From an uncultured Cellvibrio sp. (lineage in GTDB: Bacteria > Pseudomonadota > Gammaproteobacteria > Pseudomonadales > Cellvibrionaceae): DNA of 26,978 nucleotides. The DNA is taken from assembly GCA_946481735.1 (NCBI GenBank), contig CAMLOU010000041.1:1-26978 (forward strand), in the 5' to 3' direction. Each line of letters begins with the position of its first letter. The first letter of the stretch is position 1. The notes below the pieces were generated by a model, which saw only the letters and a program-made list of their open reading frames with translations, had not been told where the DNA came from and searched no databases. Below, one piece after another: positions 15,911 through 25,183 of this stretch. The position numbers and the translations under genes were made by a program.

Positions 15911-16405
15911 TTACTGAAATCGCGCTTCGTGAGCCAATAGCCAGGCTTTGCGTTCGAGCCCTCCGGCATAACCGGTGAGCTGGCGATTTTTCCCGATCAC
16001 GCGATGGCACGGCACCACAATGCTGAGCGGATTTTTTCCGTTCGCCATGCCCACCGCGCGCGCCGCTGTGGGTTGCTGGATGGCCAGGGCCAGATCCCCG
16101 TAGCCCCGGGTCGTCGCGTAGGGAATTTGCCGTAATTGCGCCCAGACTTTGTGTTGGAAATCTGTACCCCTGGCGGCCAGCGGTAAGTCGAAGTCACGAC
16201 GCTCACCAGCAAAGTAGGCTGACAGTTGCATGCAGGCTTCATCGAGTAACGGATGAGTATGGCTGGCAAGGCCAGCCACCAACAAACGTTCTGCCTCCGC
16301 CATGTCGGTAAACAAAATATGGTGCACCCCGGCGTCGCTGACGGTGATCAGGATGTCGCCCAATGGCGAGGCTATACAGCGGTAAGTCATGGATAGCGGG
16401 TTCAT
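15911..16405 (-). CDS. ogt: Methylated-DNA--[protein]-cysteine S-methyltransferase (Ogt type)
   Basis: This suicide enzyme moves the methyl group from O6-methylguanine in DNA to its own cysteine. The ATG at 16405, four bases after the stop of the upstream gene and behind GGGAT, gives 164 residues; ATG 16390 is an alternative. The active site is VPCHRVI with acceptor C133, preceded by the DNA-binding helix (ARAVGMANGKNPL) and followed by the GYAGGLERKAWLL tail. It is translationally close to the Ada N-terminal/AlkA fusion gene, so the pair supplies regulation, base excision and direct reversal for alkylation damage. It could equally be named adaB by analogy with split Ada systems. Confidence 0.94.
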   Translation of the reverse strand: MNPLSMTYRCIASPLGDILITVSDAGVHHILFTDMAEAERLLVAGLASHTHPLLDEACMQLSAYFAGERRDFDLPLAARGTDFQHKVWAQLRQIPYATTRGYGDLALAIQQPTAARAVGMANGKNPLSIVVPCHRVIGKNRQLTGYAGGLERKAWLLAHEARFQ

Positions 16406-16409
16406 GGTG

Positions 16410-17804
16410 TTATCCCAGGTAATGCCATAAGTGAAAGGTGGCGTAGCTACGCCAGGGTTTAAGGGCCGCACTGTCAAACGCGGTGCCCTCCGTCAGTTGT
16501 GCCAGGGCCTTTTTCACACCCAGATCACTGGCCAACCAGATGTCGGTATGACCCAATGCCCGCATTTGCACATAGTCCACGGTCCAGGGGCCAATGCCTT
16601 TCAACGCCAGCCAATCGGCCACCGGTTTCTCCTCCCCCTGCTGGTGATACCAATCGGCAAAACGACGCAGGGTCTCCCGGCGGCTGGCGGGCATCTTCAA
16701 CATGGCCAGATCGCTGGCCGCGATGGCCGACGGTGTCGGGAATAATTTATGTGTGTCATTCAAAGGCTCCGCCAGGACATCGACCAAACGCTCCAGGTGC
16801 GTTCGCGCCGCCGCAACACTCACCTGTTGCCCGAGGATAGCCCTGACGCCCGCCTCGAACGGATGCCAGATACCGGGGATGCGCAGACCCGGGGTCAGCA
16901 CGGTGTGAAAGCCCGCCGCCCCCAGTTGCTGTTCTATCTGCTGGATATCGGCATCCAGATCCAGAATCTGTCGTACACGAGTAACCAGGGGCTTGAGAAA
17001 TACCGGTTTATCAATACTCACCGTCAACTGCAGTTGGTGATCTCCTCCCGCCGGACACACCTCAAAATAACCGCGCGCCTGCTCACCGGCCGGGTTGCGC
17101 AGTACAAAGGTGCGGCCGTAGCGCTCGCCATTAACCCATTCAATACCGCGCACACAGCGCTTGCGCCAGAAATCCAGCATCAGCGACCAATTGAGTGGCG
17201 GGCGGTAGGCGAGCGACAGCCTCAGTTCCGGCGTCGCCTTGCGCGACCGGCGAATCGCGGAGGGTGACAGCTGCAGTTGTTTGCGGAAGGCATCATTGAA
17301 ACGCCGCAGGCTGTTAAAACCTGCCGCATCCGCAATATCGGTGACGCTGAGGGAGGTTTCGTGGAGTAATTTTTTGGCGAACATCACCTGGGTAAACAAG
17401 GCATAGGCTTTGGGTGACATGCCCAAGCGCTCCTGGAACAGGCGGCGCAGATAACGGTCGCCGATGCCGAGCCGCGCTGCTAATGCCGGCAAATCACTGG
17501 TGGTTAACTCGCCCGCGTCCAATAGTGCCAGCGCACGGGTAAACGTGGTGTCAGTTCCGCGCCAGGCGCAAGAGCCCGGCGCACTGTCCGGCCGGCACCG
17601 CAGACACGGCCGATAACCCGCCTGTGCTGCCAGCGCGGCGTGTGCGAAATATTCGACGTTATCCTCCAGCGGTGGCACCACCGGACACACCGGGCGGCAG
17701 AAGATACCCGTGGTTTTGACCGCGATAAAAAACAACCCGTCAAACCGGGCATCGCGGGTCAGGCGGGCGCGCTGGTATTCGGTATGGTTAAGCGATGCAG
17801 TCAT
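16410..17804 (-). CDS. Fusion of Ada N-terminal sensor, AraC-type activator and AlkA DNA glycosylase
   Basis: The 464-residue protein joins three modules. Residues about 1-80 are the Ada zinc domain with C36, C40, C67 and C70 (FCRPVCP, CLRC), where a cysteine accepts methyl from phosphotriesters. Residues about 85-190 are an AraC-type double helix-turn-helix (LAARLGIGDRYLRRLFQ and SVTDIADAAGFNSLRRF). Residues about 195-464 are AlkA-like: an N-terminal subdomain, FEAGVRAILGQQVS (316-329), the helix-hairpin-helix LKGIGPWTVDY (401-411) and predicted catalytic D427 (WLASDLGV). It therefore can sense methyl damage, activate genes and remove 3-methyladenine. The Ada C-terminal O6-methyltransferase is supplied by the next gene. 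The ATG at 17804 follows an AGGG. Confidence 0.95.
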   Translation of the reverse strand: MTASLNHTEYQRARLTRDARFDGLFFIAVKTTGIFCRPVCPVVPPLEDNVEYFAHAALAAQAGYRPCLRCRPDSAPGSCAWRGTDTTFTRALALLDAGELTTSDLPALAARLGIGDRYLRRLFQERLGMSPKAYALFTQVMFAKKLLHETSLSVTDIADAAGFNSLRRFNDAFRKQLQLSPSAIRRSRKATPELRLSLAYRPPLNWSLMLDFWRKRCVRGIEWVNGERYGRTFVLRNPAGEQARGYFEVCPAGGDHQLQLTVSIDKPVFLKPLVTRVRQILDLDADIQQIEQQLGAAGFHTVLTPGLRIPGIWHPFEAGVRAILGQQVSVAAARTHLERLVDVLAEPLNDTHKLFPTPSAIAASDLAMLKMPASRRETLRRFADWYHQQGEEKPVADWLALKGIGPWTVDYVQMRALGHTDIWLASDLGVKKALAQLTEGTAFDSAALKPWRSYATFHLWHYLG

Positions 17805-17881
17805 CAATCTGAACCCTGGCGTTGGTGATGACCATTCTAACGATAAATAATTAATGAACTCGCCATTTTCGGCACTGACCG

Positions 17882-19000
17882 CTAGGGCAACGCAACAGAT
17901 TCCAACAGGTCCTGGTAATGCGCCCGCATGCGCGACCAGGAGAGATAACTCAAATCCGGCACCCGAAGCGATTCACCGGCCATCACTTGCCTTACGAGAT
18001 ACCGAAGCCGGCTCACCATGATATCGGCTTCGCCCGGCAAATCATCAAGTGACGATGCATAACAATTATCCAGACCAAACCATTCCGGATAGGCCTGCCG
18101 CGCCGGCACCAGGGGCACACAGCCTGCGGCTACCGCCTCCAATACCGCCAGCCCCTGGAAATCATGCACGGCGGTGGAAACGGCAATGTGGCTTTGTTGC
18201 AGTAATTGTCGGTAACGCGCGGCATTTTCCACGAAACCCCATTCACCCAGGGCGCCCTGCTCTGCCAACAGCTGTTTGATCTCAGCAAATACCGGAGGCT
18301 GTTGGCGAAATTGTTGACCCACCACATGGACGGTGATCGCCGGGGCATCACTTGCAGAAAACCAGCGGCGCAGCATCGCCAGCAAGCGTTCGGGCCCTTT
18401 GTCATATTCCCATCGATGGTTCCAGATCAACGCGAGTGTTGCCGGTGTTGAAGAATGCCGACTCACTTCTGAAAAATAGTGGTTGCTTAAGGGCACTGGC
18501 AACACCTGGCTGCGCGCCGCTAGCGTTTCTATCAGATCAAGCGGCACATGATCCGGTAAGCGATGCAACAATGCCTCAGCGCCGGCGAGAAAAGAATCGC
18601 GATTAAATGCCGAATTAAACACAATCCGATCTGCACAGAGCGCGCTGTATATTGAGGTAATCTGCGGCTCTACGCTGAGGGTTTGAGCTTCGCCCGCAGG
18701 ATAAGCAAATTGGTTTTCGTGGAAATAAACGAGCGTAGGAATATGTGCGAGTTCAGGAATAAAACCGCGCAGCGATGACAGATCCACCATGGAAGTGGCA
18801 ATCAGCAAGTCGTAAGCCTGCGTCAATAATTCACGCTGTGAAAATGCCCAACTCAAACTGTTGCCACGCACGCGCCAGTTGAAATAGCGCGGTGGCAAAC
18901 TCAATTGGGTCCATTGGTGTTCGGGAAAGTGTGCCTCGAGTTCCTGCCGCCAGCGCTGATGGCTGGCGGCATCGTAGGCCGACAACAGCAGGATTTTCAC
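17882..19000 (-). CDS. Queuosine-tRNA mannosyltransferase homologue (DUF3524/GTDC1 family, GT-B fold)
   Basis: The 372-residue product matches the DUF3524 family: SLPPRYFNWRVRGNSLSW (34-51), LLIATSMVDLSSLRGF (65-80) and LVYFHENQFAYP (90-101). The C-terminal half has the retaining GT-B features WNHRWEYDKGP (193-203) and FQGLAVLEAVAAGCVPLVP (281-299). The animal member GTDC1 has been identified as QTMAN, which mannosylates queuosine in the tRNA-Asp anticodon. Whether the bacterial enzyme does this is not something sequence can show; another nucleotide or glycan acceptor is possible. A GTG start at 19000 lies six bases after the stop of the cNMP/rhodanese gene, so the two form an operon. Confidence 0.85.
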   Translation of the reverse strand: MKILLLSAYDAASHQRWRQELEAHFPEHQWTQLSLPPRYFNWRVRGNSLSWAFSQRELLTQAYDLLIATSMVDLSSLRGFIPELAHIPTLVYFHENQFAYPAGEAQTLSVEPQITSIYSALCADRIVFNSAFNRDSFLAGAEALLHRLPDHVPLDLIETLAARSQVLPVPLSNHYFSEVSRHSSTPATLALIWNHRWEYDKGPERLLAMLRRWFSASDAPAITVHVVGQQFRQQPPVFAEIKQLLAEQGALGEWGFVENAARYRQLLQQSHIAVSTAVHDFQGLAVLEAVAAGCVPLVPARQAYPEWFGLDNCYASSLDDLPGEADIMVSRLRYLVRQVMAGESLRVPDLSYLSWSRMRAHYQDLLESVALP

Positions 19001-19006
19001 CTGTTC

Positions 19007-20029
19007 TTACAAGCCGCCGTAGTGTTGGTCGGCCTGCTTCAGGATGTAGGTGTCAAAACCCGCCTGATTTAACAACTGCGCCGCAACATCACTGCGGCGA
19101 CCGGCATCGTCAGTAACGATATAGGTCATTTGCGCATCCAGTTCCGCCAGGGTTCTGCGCAGGCTACCCAAGGGAATATTGCGGCTACCGGGCACGTGCT
19201 GAAAACGCCGCTCCACTGCCAGGCGCACATCCAGTAACTGGTAAGGCGGAAATTCTTTCTGGCGTTCGCGCAATTCTTCTGCGGTGATAAAGCGTGTGAC
19301 GGGTTCATGTAACAGCGCTTTAAAATCTTCCTTCTGTAAACACATGAGTTTGCCCGGTGTGAGCATCTTTACCGTTGCATTGCGCGTGGTATCGCCCACC
19401 AGGGCTTCTTCACCAAAATAATCTCCGGGGCGCAATGCCGCCAGGATTTTGCCGGTGGTATCCAGCACCGTCGCACTGCCCGTTTTCAATACATAGAACA
19501 ATTCGCCGCGCTCGCCTTCTTTAACGACGATTTCATCAGCGGCTACCTTTTGCTCAGTAAAGCGGGAAAACAATTGACGGATATTGCCCGGGGGCACCTT
19601 GGCAAACAGGGGAGCTTGCAACAGGTAGGACATCCAATCGTTATCGTCCTCGGACACCGACGACGGATCTTCACCGCTTTCACTCCAGGCCATCACCAGA
19701 TCGAGGAAATCCCGCTCAACGCAAAGCAGCTTCACCGGCGATTTGGTCATGGCAGAGACCTGCGTCGGCGAACTGCCGCTCAGGGGCAAGCGCCGCGCTT
19801 CACTTTTGGGGTCTACCGAGGTAATGACAAATTGGGCATCAATCAGATCAACATTCCCTTCGATCAGGTAAAAGGCTTCTTCCAGTTCCTTGCCGCGTTT
19901 GAAAACCATGGTGCCCTTGGGAAATTCGCGCACGCTGGCCTTCTCGGTCACCTTGTCCAGGTATTCCGGGTTCAGGGTGTCAAATGGCGTAAAAATGCGC
20001 AGGATGTCGTGATTAATCGTATTGGTCAT
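19007..20029 (-). CDS. Tandem cyclic-nucleotide-binding protein with degenerate rhodanese domain
   Basis: The 340-residue cytoplasmic protein has two cNMP-binding-type barrels and a C-terminal rhodanese-like domain (about 248-336). The first barrel (about 12-110) lacks the phosphate-binding cassette and is probably structural. The second (about 138-240) keeps it: PGDYFGEEALVGDTTRNAT, with E207 and R216 placed to bind cyclic nucleotide. In the rhodanese domain the active-site loop reads TDDAGRRS, so the catalytic cysteine position holds D307; sulfurtransferase activity is not expected. There is no DNA-binding domain, so it is not a Crp-type regulator. It is the first gene of an operon with the tRNA mannosyltransferase homologue; a role as regulator or scaffold is inference. 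Confidence 0.88.
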   Translation of the reverse strand: MTNTINHDILRIFTPFDTLNPEYLDKVTEKASVREFPKGTMVFKRGKELEEAFYLIEGNVDLIDAQFVITSVDPKSEARRLPLSGSSPTQVSAMTKSPVKLLCVERDFLDLVMAWSESGEDPSSVSEDDNDWMSYLLQAPLFAKVPPGNIRQLFSRFTEQKVAADEIVVKEGERGELFYVLKTGSATVLDTTGKILAALRPGDYFGEEALVGDTTRNATVKMLTPGKLMCLQKEDFKALLHEPVTRFITAEELRERQKEFPPYQLLDVRLAVERRFQHVPGSRNIPLGSLRRTLAELDAQMTYIVTDDAGRRSDVAAQLLNQAGFDTYILKQADQHYGGL

Positions 20030-20103
20030 GGATCAGGACTACTCTTGTTGTGCTACTTCTCTCACGGACGTGGGGCTCGCCGACACGGGTGTGTGGGTTG
20101 GTA

Positions 20104-20109
20104 ATTATA
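20104..20109 (-). promoter_or_regulatory. -10 element upstream of the cNMP/rhodanese gene
   Basis: A perfect TATAAT is on the minus strand about 75 nt before the ATG at 20029. The -35 position holds a run of C, so the promoter would be weak or activator dependent. A TTGACA on the same strand (20146 to 20141) is 31 nt away, too far to pair. Confidence 0.45.
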
Positions 20110-20201
20110 GTCACTGCGCTGTTTCAGGGGGGAGTTTTCTTGTCAACACTTGGGAGTGGTTCACAGGATAAATGGCTGACAAACGCGACAAAAGGCGCGA
20201 G

Positions 20202-20233
20202 ATGTGGCGCAATGACTAGCCTTGCGCCACATC
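20202..20233 (-). terminator. 12-bp stem-loop after the aminopeptidase gene
   Basis: GATGTGGCGCAA-(8 nt)-TTGCGCCACATC is a perfect inverted repeat 23 nt past the apeB stop. On the minus strand it is followed by CTCGCGCCTTTT, so T residues come late. It probably ends the tsaB-apeB transcript. Confidence 0.6.
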
Positions 20234-20255
20234 GGTTAAGCGGCATCAAGAATTG

Positions 20256-21584
20256 TTAATGGAATACACCGGGCGCCCGGGTGAGCTGGTAAAAACCCGT
20301 CAGTACGCGATACAGATACCAAGCATCAAGGCTGCCCGCCAGTTCCCGGATCGAGTGCATCGCGAAGGTGGGCACACCCACGTCGAGCGTTTTGACGCCG
20401 ACTTCCGCCGCCGTTAAGGGGCCAATGGTGCTGCCGCATTCCATGTCGGTGCGCGAGACAAAACTCTGCACCGGCACTTGGGCCTGCTCACATAAAAAGC
20501 GGAATAACGCGCTGGTTTCACTGTTGGTTGCGTAACGCTGGTTGGCGTTGACCTTGATCACCGGGCCGCGATTGAGCAGTGGACCGTGGTTTTCGTCATG
20601 GCGATCGCTGAAGTTGGGATGGATACCATGGGCGTTGTCCGCCGATACCATCAATGAGCGCTCCAGGATGCGCACGCGTGTGTCGATGTCCGGCACCAAG
20701 CGCTCCAGGAACTGGTGCAACATCGGCCCGCGCGCGCCGCACGTTGAGGTACTGCCGATCTCTTCGTGGTCGGTGCAGATCAGCAGGCTGCTCACATCCG
20801 GATCACCGTGTAGAAGCGCCTGCAATCCGATATAGCAACTCAACAAATTATCCAGCCGGGCACTGGCAATAAAATCCTGCTGCAAACCTATCAGGGCCGG
20901 TGCTTGTGTGTCGTACAAACTGATTTCATAATCCAGCACCTGAGCCGCAGCCAGTTGCGGGTATTCGCGCTGCACATGGGCCAGCAGCAAGGATCGAAAA
21001 TCCGGTGTTTGGGTTTCCTGTTCGTTCAATTGCAACAACAAGGGCACGATATCTTTCTGCGCATTAATGCTGCGATTGCGATTAACCTCGCGATCCAGAT
21101 GAATCGCAAGACTGGGAATGGTCGCCACCGGCGCAACAAAATTTATCAGTACGCTACGAATCGTGCGTGATTGATCACGGTAGGTGACTCGTCCCGCCAG
21201 CGACAGATCGCGATCAAACCAGGGGGCCAGCAAGGCACCGCCGTATACCTCAACCCCCAACTGGAAATAACCGCGGCGATTTAATTCGGGCTGGGGTTTC
21301 ACCTTCAGACAAGGGCTATCGGTGTGCGCACCAACCATGCGAATACCGGTTTCCAACAATGGCTGTTTACCGTAAACAAATGCAATGATTGACGAATCGT
21401 TGCGGGTCACCACATAGCGTTTCCCACTCTCCAGTTGCCAGGCATCCCCCTCATTTAATGCAACAAAACCGGCTTGTAATAATTGGTGCAGCATCCAGGT
21501 GGTTGCGTGAAATGGCGTGGGGGCTGCTTGCAAAAATTCCAGCAGCCCCTGATTGAATTGATGTTGATCATGCATTGCGGTCAT
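20256..21584 (-). CDS. apeB: M18-family aminopeptidase
   Basis: This cytosolic dizinc aminopeptidase removes N-terminal residues, with a preference for acidic ones in characterised M18 members. The ATG at 21584 follows AGGTG; a GTG at 21587 and an ATG at 21575 are alternatives. The 442-residue product carries the metal and catalytic motifs H87 and D89 (GAHTDSP), D245 (ARLDNL), E274/E275 (DHEEIGS), D316 (SADNAHG) and H410 (TFAMHS). Length is typical. It starts 47 nt after the tsaB stop and is probably co-transcribed with it. Confidence 0.95.
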   Translation of the reverse strand: MTAMHDQHQFNQGLLEFLQAAPTPFHATTWMLHQLLQAGFVALNEGDAWQLESGKRYVVTRNDSSIIAFVYGKQPLLETGIRMVGAHTDSPCLKVKPQPELNRRGYFQLGVEVYGGALLAPWFDRDLSLAGRVTYRDQSRTIRSVLINFVAPVATIPSLAIHLDREVNRNRSINAQKDIVPLLLQLNEQETQTPDFRSLLLAHVQREYPQLAAAQVLDYEISLYDTQAPALIGLQQDFIASARLDNLLSCYIGLQALLHGDPDVSSLLICTDHEEIGSTSTCGARGPMLHQFLERLVPDIDTRVRILERSLMVSADNAHGIHPNFSDRHDENHGPLLNRGPVIKVNANQRYATNSETSALFRFLCEQAQVPVQSFVSRTDMECGSTIGPLTAAEVGVKTLDVGVPTFAMHSIRELAGSLDAWYLYRVLTGFYQLTRAPGVFH

Positions 21585-21631
21585 CACTACACCTACCGTT
21601 TATCGTTTAATCATCGTGGCAACGTGAATGT

Positions 21632-22354
21632 TCATTCCGTACGGATGCGTTGCCGTTTTTGCCAGGACACTTCATCGCGCAAATAAACCGGTTGCGCCTC
21701 CATCGCCGATACAGACTCGCCGCGCGCCAGCAATGCATCAGCCATATGCGCTATATCTGCCGCATCGGGATAAACCGACAAATCAAATGATACCGGTGCG
21801 AGTTGCTGTAAATCCTCATAATGCCAGCCAGGACCCATACCAATCAGTTGATTCCGGTATTGCTTCACTGCGTCTTGCTGCACCACAGCGGATGGCGGCA
21901 TGACAAATTCGGCGGTCAGCGCGATGGGCAGAGGATTGCGTGAATCATTCTGAAACAATCCCCAATACACTTCATTCATGCGCGCATCCAGCGCCACCAG
22001 GACCGGATGCGGTTGTTTCAATTCGCCAACCGCCGCGTTTCGATAATAACCCGCCGCGATTGCGGCCAGGGTCGATACGGGAACCACGGGAATCTGCAAA
22101 CCAAACGCCAATCCCTGCACAATACCCAGGCATATGCGCAAACCGGTAAACGAGCCGGGACCACGTCCGAATGCTATCGCATCCAGTTCGCGTTTATCGC
22201 AACCGGCTTGCTGCAAGACCTCATCCACCATTGGCAATAAACGTTGAGTGTGGCTCTTGGCAGCCATTTCGAACAACCCGGTCACCACACCATCGCATAT
22301 CAACGCGACTGAGCAGGCATCTGACGAAGAATCAAGGGCGAGAATTTTCTTCAT
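21632..22354 (-). CDS. tsaB: tRNA threonylcarbamoyladenosine synthesis protein TsaB
   Basis: TsaB is the non-catalytic ASKHA-fold partner of TsaD (with TsaE) in making t6A37 on ANN-decoding tRNAs. The ATG at 22354 gives 240 residues, beginning MKKILALDSSSDACSVAL, the degenerate first phosphate loop, with the signature GRGPGSFTGLRI at 64-75. The metal residues of TsaD are missing, as expected for TsaB. The Shine-Dalgarno is poor. In Pseudomonas tsaB is next to adk; here the AlgP-like gene and two terminators lie between them. Confidence 0.95.
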   Translation of the reverse strand: MKKILALDSSSDACSVALICDGVVTGLFEMAAKSHTQRLLPMVDEVLQQAGCDKRELDAIAFGRGPGSFTGLRICLGIVQGLAFGLQIPVVPVSTLAAIAAGYYRNAAVGELKQPHPVLVALDARMNEVYWGLFQNDSRNPLPIALTAEFVMPPSAVVQQDAVKQYRNQLIGMGPGWHYEDLQQLAPVSFDLSVYPDAADIAHMADALLARGESVSAMEAQPVYLRDEVSWQKRQRIRTE

Positions 22355-22426
22355 AGCACAACATCTTGTAACTCATGAGGGACGATATTTTGCCAGATTT
22401 TTATCAAATGAAGTTTGTAAAGGCAG

Positions 22427-22458
22427 AAAAAATCCCCGGTAGCCAGGCTAACGGGGAT
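22427..22458 (-). terminator. rho-independent terminator of the AlgP-like gene
   Basis: On the minus strand ATCCCCG, a TAGCC/GGCTA interior, and CGGGGAT are followed directly by a run of T (six A at 22427-22432 on the + strand). It lies 92 nt past the stop at 22550 and separates this gene from tsaB. Confidence 0.82.
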
Positions 22459-22549
22459 CGGTAGGGTTTGGCCAGCACAGTAACTTTCCCCTATTCCACT
22501 TCGGGTGAGGGGTACCAAAGATTATCCGGCTGCGGTTATTCGTTTAACG

Positions 22550-23365
22550 TTATTTGGCTTTAGGTGGACGCCCCGCCTTTCTTGCCCGCCCCGCCTTTTT
22601 AGCCATCGGTTTTTTGGCCGGTGCTTTTTTCACCGCTACTTTTCTCGCGGTGGGCTTTTTAACAGCCGCCTTTCTACTCGTAGCAGGGGCTTTTTTTACC
22701 GCCGGCTTACGGGTTGCTGCTTTCTTTCGCGTCGTCCGCTTGGGTGCTGTAGCGGCTTTGGTTTTGGCAGCCATCTTGCGTTCTACTTTAGCAACCTTGG
22801 CGGCGGCCTTTTTCGATGCGGCTTTGGTGCGGGCAGCCAACTTCTTGTTTGCCGCTCTCACTTTTTTCGCATTAGCCGCAGCTCGCGCTTTTTTCCATTT
22901 TGCTTCAAATGCCTTTACCGCTTTCGCCAGATCTGCATCCGCTTTGGCAGCTAATTTATCTTGCATCGCGGCTATTTTTGCTTTTGCAGCTTCTTCTACG
23001 GCTTTAGCGGCGCTGATGGTCTTGGCTTTCGCCAGTGCACTGCGTGCATCGGCCAACTTCGCGCGCGTGGCTTTGGTAGAGCCAGACAATTTGGTTAATG
23101 CCGCTGTGGCAGATTTGGCCGAACGCTTATCGGCAGCCGTACCGGATTTTTTGGCTTTGTTCTTTGCAGCAACAGACGCTTTTCTCGCGGCGGCAACGGC
23201 TTTTGCTTGAGCTTGAACATCTTTTTGCAAGCTTGTCACCAGGGTTTGGGCTTTCATTACCGCTGGATCAACTGCTTTTGGAGCGGTGCGTTTAGGGGCA
23301 GATTTTGCGGAAGTGGTTTTTCTTGCTGATTTCGACACAGATTTTTTAACGACTCTTCTCGCCAT
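22550..23365 (-). CDS. Histone H1-like / AlgP-type Lys-Ala-rich DNA-binding protein
   Basis: The 271-residue product is dominated by Lys, Ala and Arg. The basic head (1-30, ARRVVKKSVSKSARKTT) is followed by a long charged helical region (about 35-180, LQKDVQAQAKAVAAARKASV, AKADADLAKAVKAFEAKW), probably coiled coil. The tail (about 180-271) is of eukaryotic histone-H1 type with KKAP/KKP repeats ending in RKAGRPPKAK, an AT-hook-like GRPPK core. It probably compacts or bridges DNA. AlgP of Pseudomonas is the best-known relative, but the repeats differ. The ATG at 23365 follows GGAGAGAT; an upstream extension to 23470 has no support. Repeat length can vary between strains. Confidence 0.88.
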   Translation of the reverse strand: MARRVVKKSVSKSARKTTSAKSAPKRTAPKAVDPAVMKAQTLVTSLQKDVQAQAKAVAAARKASVAAKNKAKKSGTAADKRSAKSATAALTKLSGSTKATRAKLADARSALAKAKTISAAKAVEEAAKAKIAAMQDKLAAKADADLAKAVKAFEAKWKKARAAANAKKVRAANKKLAARTKAASKKAAAKVAKVERKMAAKTKAATAPKRTTRKKAATRKPAVKKAPATSRKAAVKKPTARKVAVKKAPAKKPMAKKAGRARKAGRPPKAK

Positions 23366-23776
23366 GTTGATCTCTCCAAGTTTGTAAAAAGTTGTTTTTA
23401 CAGCACTAGCATCATGAACGATAGCATATATTTTGATCTTTTTTAGTTTTTGGGTAAATTTATTGGCCAATTCACATAAATATCTGAAAAAAATTGCTGC
23501 AAAAGAAAATTTATTCAGAAAAATTAAACATCATTCGAAAATTAGCGAAAGCATTTATTACAAGATTCACGCCCAACACTGATCACTCGCATATAAATTC
23601 CATGCCCCGAGCTCGGCATTCCTTTCGCCTCACATTATTGCGTCAGGTGAAATGCAACAACACCAATAATGTCGCGCAGGATAAAAATGATGGATGTTTG
23701 CTAAAAAATGCGACAAGTTTTATTGATATGTTTGCGCGGAAGGAAAGCGGAGGAAAAAAATAGTAGCGAAAGGCAG
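23366..23776. other. AT-rich intergenic region between the AlgP-like gene and adk
   Basis: This stretch is much richer in A and T than its neighbours, with A/T runs near 23435-23530. It should hold the minus-strand promoter of the AlgP-like gene, but no -35/-10 pair is convincing. A 270-nt + strand frame (23494-23763) starts with TTG, has no Shine-Dalgarno and shows no family resemblance, so I do not call it. It may be bound by nucleoid proteins. Confidence 0.4.
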
Positions 23777-23806
23777 AAACAAAACAGGCTCCCGCAGGAG
23801 CCTGTT
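23777..23806 (-). terminator. rho-independent terminator of adk
   Basis: AACAGGCTCC-(4 nt)-GGAGCCTGTT is a perfect 10-bp stem 18 nt past the adk stop. On the minus strand it runs into TTTTGTTT, a usable T tract. Confidence 0.85.
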
Positions 23807-23824
23807 GATAGCAGACGGAAGAAA

Positions 23825-24796
<972 letters not shown>

Positions 24797-25126
24797 ATGA
24801 AAGTCAGCGGACTGGTTCATCAATGGAACCAAACAGCAAGCGGCAAACTAACACCTAATACTTATACGGTACGTCTGGCCGTTGAAGATGCGGCTAAACT
24901 GGCCGCCCTGAGCGAAATGTATCCCAAGCGCACAACTGAACAATTAATTACTGACCTGTTATCCGCAGCGCTCAGTGACCTGGAGGGTGCCATGCCCTAC
25001 GTCAAGGGCTCGCGTGTCATCAGCGAGGATGAAATGGGTGATCCAATCTACGAAGACTTGGGGCCAACACCGACATTTTTAGCGCTTACCCATAAGCACA
25101 TGACACGCATTCAGGAGGCTTCCTGA
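24797..25126 (+). CDS. Conserved small protein, possible ribbon-helix-helix
   Basis: The ATG at 24797 has GAGG eight bases upstream; earlier GTG (24770) and ATG (24782) starts lack one. The 109-residue product has a segment TYTVRLAVEDAAKLAALSEMYPKRTTEQLITDLLSAAL (about 22-59) that reads as a beta strand and two helices, like MetJ/Arc dimers, followed by a conserved acidic tail MPYVKGSRVISEDEMGDPIYEDLGPTPTFL. Similar short proteins in pseudomonads are, as I recall, labelled type 1 pili tip component, a name the sequence does not support: there is no signal peptide and no pilin motif. A DNA-binding role is inference. It is single, with its own upstream region. Confidence 0.7.
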   Translation: MKVSGLVHQWNQTASGKLTPNTYTVRLAVEDAAKLAALSEMYPKRTTEQLITDLLSAALSDLEGAMPYVKGSRVISEDEMGDPIYEDLGPTPTFLALTHKHMTRIQEAS

Positions 25127-25151
25127 CTAAAACTGCTAAGTCCTTGATGTA

Positions 25152-25181
25152 GAAAGCCTCTATTTATAAAGCCTCTATTTA
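25152..25181. repeat. 15-nt tandem direct repeat after the small RHH-like gene
   Basis: Two copies of the unit [GT]AAAGCCTCTATTTA stand end to end (25152-25166 and 25167-25181), differing only at the first base. A third, degraded start (GAAGCCTCGATG) follows at 25182. Confidence 0.75.
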
Positions 25182-25183
25182 GA

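Noticed and set aside
20141..20146. TTGACA as -35 partner of the TATAAT at 20104
   Set aside because: The 31-nt spacing is too long for sigma-70.
22554..23210. 218-residue + strand frame rich in Ala, Phe and Leu
   Set aside because: It is the antisense of the Lys/Ala-rich AlgP-like gene, whose codons read as hydrophobic residues on the other strand.
23494..23763. 89-residue + strand frame in the AT-rich gap
   Set aside because: TTG start, no Shine-Dalgarno, no recognisable family, and AT-rich composition that explains an open frame poorly as a gene.
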